Source: Nonomuraea sp. NEAU-A123
Lineage (GTDB): Bacteria > Actinomycetota > Actinomycetes > Streptosporangiales > Streptosporangiaceae
Length of the DNA: 64,000 nt
Assembly: GCF_018603905.1 (NCBI RefSeq)
Contig: NZ_JAHFZZ010000004.1
Span: 186,001-250,000 of the forward strand
Direction of reading: 5' to 3'
Part shown: in pieces, positions 61,369 through 64,000 of the stretch
Numbering within the stretch: position 1 is the stretch's first letter
Layout of the letters: every line of letters begins with the position of its first letter
Notes under the pieces: model-generated
The model's database searches: none
The model's input: only the letters and a program-made list of their open reading frames with translations
What the model was told of the DNA's origin: nothing
Made by a program: the position numbers and the translations under genes

Positions 61369-61402
61369 CGGATCGGACGTGTCATCGGATCGGGCGTGTC
61401 AT
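61365..61402 (-). other. Two six-codon coupling mini-ORFs from a 17-bp tandem duplication
   Basis: On the minus strand the YciI stop overlaps ATG 61402, which opens MTRPIR and stops in TGA overlapping ATG 61385, which opens a second MTRPIR and stops overlapping the sigma-factor ATG 61368. Each step is 17 bp (3n+2). Three ATGACAC units are visible. Confidence 0.85.
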
Positions 61403-61737
61403 CGGATTGGGCGGACCTCGATGGGCAGGGTGCTGGCCTGGGCCATCTTGCCGGCCCAGACCAGCGCCGCGTCCAGGTCCGGGGCCTCGATCACGGTGAA
61501 CCCGCCGACGTGCTCCTTGCCTTCGGTGAAAGGGCCGTCGGTCATCAGCACGTCGCCGTGCCCGGCGCGGACCACGGTGGCCGTGCTCGGTGGGTACAGG
61601 CCCACGCTGAACACCCACGCGCCGGCGGCTCGCAGCTCCTGGTTCAGCGTCTCGAGGTCGTCCATGATCTTGTCAAGGACCGGCGGAGGCGGCGGGGGCC
61701 CGTCCGGCTGGTACACGCTGAGCAGGTACTCGGTCAT
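61399..61737 (-). CDS. YciI/DGPF-domain protein
   Basis: 112 aa. MTEYLLSVYQPDG start and the family motif LMTDGPFTEGKEHVGGF (DGPF with Lys). Such proteins are standard neighbours of ECF42 sigma factors and may bind or process the signal. It overlaps the upstream RibD-like gene by one base (TGATG) and feeds into the ECF gene through the mini-ORF relay. Confidence 0.92.
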   Translation of the reverse strand: MTEYLLSVYQPDGPPPPPPVLDKIMDDLETLNQELRAAGAWVFSVGLYPPSTATVVRAGHGDVLMTDGPFTEGKEHVGGFTVIEAPDLDAALVWAGKMAQASTLPIEVRPIR

Positions 61738-62066
61738 CAGGCCTCCCTCTCATAGGTGGCGAGCACCACGCCGGTGGTGGTCGTCACGCTGTCCGTCTGC
61801 CGCAACGAGCGGGACGTGCCGTCGTCGGCGAACAGCCGGCTTCCGCCGCCCAGCACCAGCGGGTGGACCGGCGGCAGATACTCCTCGATCACATCATGGC
61901 GGGTCAGTTGCCTGCCGTCCTCGGCCATCCGCCGGCCCATGACGTGGTCGCTGTAGGGCGGGCCCCAGCCGCCATGGCTGAAGCCGCCGCGCGGATCCTC
62001 GTCCGCCCGGCCCGGCGCCCGCGCCACCCCGTCGAGTGTCACGCTGCTGGTCACGACAGTCTTCAT
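61737..62066 (-). pseudogene. Dihydrofolate-reductase-like (RibD C-terminal family) gene with a large internal deletion
   Basis: 109 aa where the family has about 190-200. The N-terminal 50 residues (KTVVTSSVTLDGVARAPGRA, then WGPPYSDHVMGRRMAEDG) and the C-terminal 58 (LTRHDVIEEYLPPVHPLVLG, then LRQTDSVTTTTGVVLATYE) both match, but about 90 central residues with the NADPH-binding part are missing. The join keeps the reading frame. First gene of the ECF42 operon, so the frame may be retained to keep translation of the downstream genes coupled. Confidence 0.78.
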
Positions 62067-62224
62067 GGCGAGCTCCCGCCTGGTTCGGCGCCGGCCTCGT
62101 GCCGGCCTCTCACCTTTCACACGAACCGCGACGGCCCGGATCGACAGGCGAGCTGGAAAATCTCCCAGAAGTTTTTCGCGCTTGACGTCCGCTCCGCCCG
62201 GTGAGATCCCTACATTGTGAAGCA

Positions 62225-62252
62225 CAAGAGTTGTTGCACAACAACTCTTGTG
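62225..62252. promoter_or_regulatory. Palindromic operator upstream of the ArsR-type regulator
   Basis: Arms ACAAGAGTTGTTG (62225-62237) and CAACAACTCTTGT (62240-62252) are exact complements around the two-base spacer CA. It ends 16 bp before the ArsR start and overlaps where its promoter should lie. Confidence 0.85.
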
Positions 62253-62268
62253 GATCTAGGGTGGCGTC

Positions 62269-62829
62269 ATGTCCCAGATCACCGACTCCAGGGTGCTCGC
62301 AGCCATGGCGCATCCGGTGCGCCGGCGCCTGCTCGACCTGTTGAAGCTCAACGGCCCCGGCACCGCGAGCGCGCTCGCCCAGCGCACGGGCGAGGCGGTG
62401 GGCAACGTCAGCCACCACCTGCGCGCCCTGGCCGCCGCCGGCCTGATAGAGGAGGCGCCCGAGCTGGCCCGCGACCGGCGCGAGCGCTGGTGGCGGCGCA
62501 CCTCGGAGAAGCTCTGCTGGTCCTCCGCGGACTTCGCCGAGGACGCGGCGGGCGAGGCCATCGCCCGCGCCCTGGAGTCGCTCAACCTGGAACGGCAGGT
62601 CGGCCACGTACGGCGCTGGGCCGACCAGCCCCAGTCCGAGCAGGACCGCTGGCAGCGCGGCCCGTTCTCCACCGAGACCTGGATCCAGGCGACCGACGAC
62701 GAGCTGGCGGAGTTCGCCGCCGAGATCATCGCCGTCATGGACAAATGGGCCGAGCGCGACATCCCCGACGATGGCCAGGAACGCGCCACCGTCTTCACCT
62801 TCGCCCGCGGCGTCCCGGGGCAGCCATGA
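62269..62829 (+). CDS. ArsR-type winged-helix regulator
   Basis: 186 aa. MAHPVRRRLLDLLKLNGPGT and GNVSHHLRALAAAGLIEEAP give the ArsR/SmtB winged helix (HTH_20 subgroup). The C-terminal 100 residues are helical and hold no metal-binding Cys cluster, so the signal is probably not a metal. The stop overlaps the MFS gene as ATGA, making that transporter the likely regulated target, through the palindrome just upstream. Confidence 0.9.
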   Translation: MSQITDSRVLAAMAHPVRRRLLDLLKLNGPGTASALAQRTGEAVGNVSHHLRALAAAGLIEEAPELARDRRERWWRRTSEKLCWSSADFAEDAAGEAIARALESLNLERQVGHVRRWADQPQSEQDRWQRGPFSTETWIQATDDELAEFAAEIIAVMDKWAERDIPDDGQERATVFTFARGVPGQP

Positions 62830-64000
62830 CGGCCGAGACGCTCACCAAGCCCAGGTTCGGCCTGCTCAGGCAGCGTGACTTCCGGCTGTTATGGATCGGT
62901 GAGAGCGCCAGCAGCCTGGGCAGCGCCGTCACCGGCGTCGCGCTGCCCCTGGTCGCGGTGACCGTGCTGCACGCCTCCGCGTTCGCCGTCAGCGTGCTGG
63001 CGGCGGCCGTCTGGCTGCCGTGGCTGCTGGTCGGCCTGCCCGCGGGGGCCTGGGTCGACCGGCTCTCCCGGCGCAGGGTGATGCTCGCCGCCGACTGGGT
63101 GTCGATGGCGGCCTTCCTCAGCGTTCCGGTCGCGGCCCTGCTCGGCGTCCTGACCACCGGCCAGCTCGTCGTGGTCGCGCTGGTCGCGGGGACGGCGAAG
63201 GTGTTCTTCGCGACCGCCTACCGGGCCTACCTGCCGTCGCTGGTCGAGGGCCCCGACCTGCTGGAGGCCAACGCGAAGCTGCAGGGCAGCGAGCAGGTGG
63301 CCAACCTGGCCGGGCCGGGCATCGCCGGGCTCCTCGCCCAGTTCGCCTCCGCCCTCGGCGGCCTGGTGGTGGACGCGGTGAGCTTCGCCGTCTCGGCGCT
63401 CTGCCTGATGCGTGTCCGGCACGTCGAGATCGTGGAGCCGCGGCCACGGCGGCGGCTGCGCAGCGAGATCAGGGACGGGCTGCGCACGGTGGTGGGCGAT
63501 CCGCTGCTGCGCGGCAACATGCTCTACGGCTGCGTGGCCAACCTGGCGCTGACCGGCTATCAGTCGCTGCTCGTGGTCTTCCTGGTCGGCGACATCGGCC
63601 TGTCCGCGGGCGCGACCGGCGCGCTGCTGGCGGCCACCAGCGCGGGCGGCGTCGCCGGCGCCTTCGCCGCCCGGCCGCTGGCGGCCCGGCTGGGCAGCGC
63701 GCGGGCCGTCCTGCTCGGCAAGGCCGGCCTGGCGCCGCTGGGCCTGCTGATCGCGTGCGCGGATCGCGGCGTCGGGCTGGTGCTGTTCGTGGCGGCCAGC
63801 ATCACGATCATCGGGGGGATCGTCGCCGGGAACGTGATCTTCAGCGGGTTCACGCAGTCGTACGTGCCCGGTGAGCTGATGGGCCGGGTGAGCACCAGCA
63901 TCCAGGTGGTCAACTTCGGCGCCATCCCGCTCGGCGCCCTGCTGGCGGGCACGCTGGCCGAGGCGTTCTCCGTGCGCGCGGCCCTATGGGTGATGCTGGG
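62826..64000 (+). CDS. MFS transporter (3' end outside window)
   Basis: 391 residues visible. About ten helices so far (for example SVLAAAVWLPWLLVGLPAGA, LVDAVSFAVSALCL-type segments and GGVAGAFAARPLAARLGSAR). Start RFGLLRQRDFRLLWIGESAS is typical of the enterobactin/macrolide exporter-like (MefA/EntS) MFS group. It is cotranscribed with the ArsR regulator (four-base overlap), a common arrangement for inducible drug efflux. Cut by the window edge, so the last helices are unseen. Confidence 0.88.
   Translation, partial: MTAETLTKPRFGLLRQRDFRLLWIGESASSLGSAVTGVALPLVAVTVLHASAFAVSVLAAAVWLPWLLVGLPAGAWVDRLSRRRVMLAADWVSMAAFLSVPVAALLGVLTTGQLVVVALVAGTAKVFFATAYRAYLPSLVEGPDLLEANAKLQGSEQVANLAGPGIAGLLAQFASALGGLVVDAVSFAVSALCLMRVRHVEIVEPRPRRRLRSEIRDGLRTVVGDPLLRGNMLYGCVANLALTGYQSLLVVFLVGDIGLSAGATGALLAATSAGGVAGAFAARPLAARLGSARAVLLGKAGLAPLGLLIACADRGVGLVLFVAASITIIGGIVAGNVIFSGFTQSYVPGELMGRVSTSIQVVNFGAIPLGALLAGTLAEAFSVRAALWVML

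Overview
The window is GC-rich actinobacterial chromosome. GTG starts are frequent, codon third positions are G/C, and many genes begin without a Shine-Dalgarno behind a TANNNT-type -10 element. Lineage markers include a mycothiol-dependent-type enzyme, homodimeric pyruvate dehydrogenase E1 (AceE), DUF3145, DUF3052 and DUF1918 proteins, and a FAS II operon (fabD-fabH-acpP-fabF-accD) behind a PucR-type FasR regulator. A member of Streptosporangiales (Nonomuraea-like) fits best; that is inference from gene content, not from a marker-gene comparison.

Layout. 1-6.5 kb: Ser/Thr kinase fused to a solute-binding domain (cut by the window edge), PfkB sugar kinase, GNAT/acyl-CoA synthetase fusion, a sugar-nucleotide thymidylyltransferase and a truncated rmlB-like start that marks a deletion scar. 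6.9-13.4 kb: DHA2 MFS exporter, thioredoxin-reductase-like flavoprotein, then a three-gene block (DUF5998-like, phosphodiesterase, rhodanese) containing a roughly 450-bp array of 14-bp degenerate repeats and a duplicated translational-coupling junction. 13.5-18.3 kb: an operon of cytosolic subtilisin, ECF-like sigma factor, 148-aa protein and TPR-CHAT caspase-like protease. 18.4-25.2 kb: DUF3145 and the fatty-acid synthesis operon with its activator. 25.2-38.4 kb: a yjfLMC-like membrane/ATP-grasp trio, PHP hydrolase, WYL regulator, VOC protein, MDMPI-type enzyme, secreted alpha/beta hydrolase, aceE, a run of small conserved genes (DUF1918, YjbQ, DUF3052, peroxiredoxin, zinc ribbon, ROK kinase) and tRNA-Val.

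38.5-51.9 kb looks more accessory: an AlbA_2/ATPase regulator with its own operator, a tiny membrane protein, a secreted M23 peptidase, a LysR-type sensor without HTH divergent to DUF5997, an RmlD-like SDR, and a seven-gene operon that appears to make and export a very Cys-rich protein resembling the methylamine dehydrogenase light chain (MauA), with MauE-like and two MauD-like partners. This cluster is followed by a mosaic pseudogene assembled from the 5' end of the sigma gene at 49.9 kb and the 3' end of the SDR gene at 43.9 kb. 52-64 kb: secreted subtilase, GH28 with two CBM35-like modules, GNAT, a small membrane protein, an ECF42-type sigma operon (RibD-like remnant, YciI/DGPF protein, sigma) with a tandem relay of mini-ORFs, and an ArsR-MFS pair behind a near-perfect palindrome.

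The two candidates for an undescribed system are the TPR-CHAT/sigma/small protein/subtilisin operon, which by analogy with Craspase-Csx30-sigma could be a protease-released transcription switch, and the orphan MauA-like secretion cluster.
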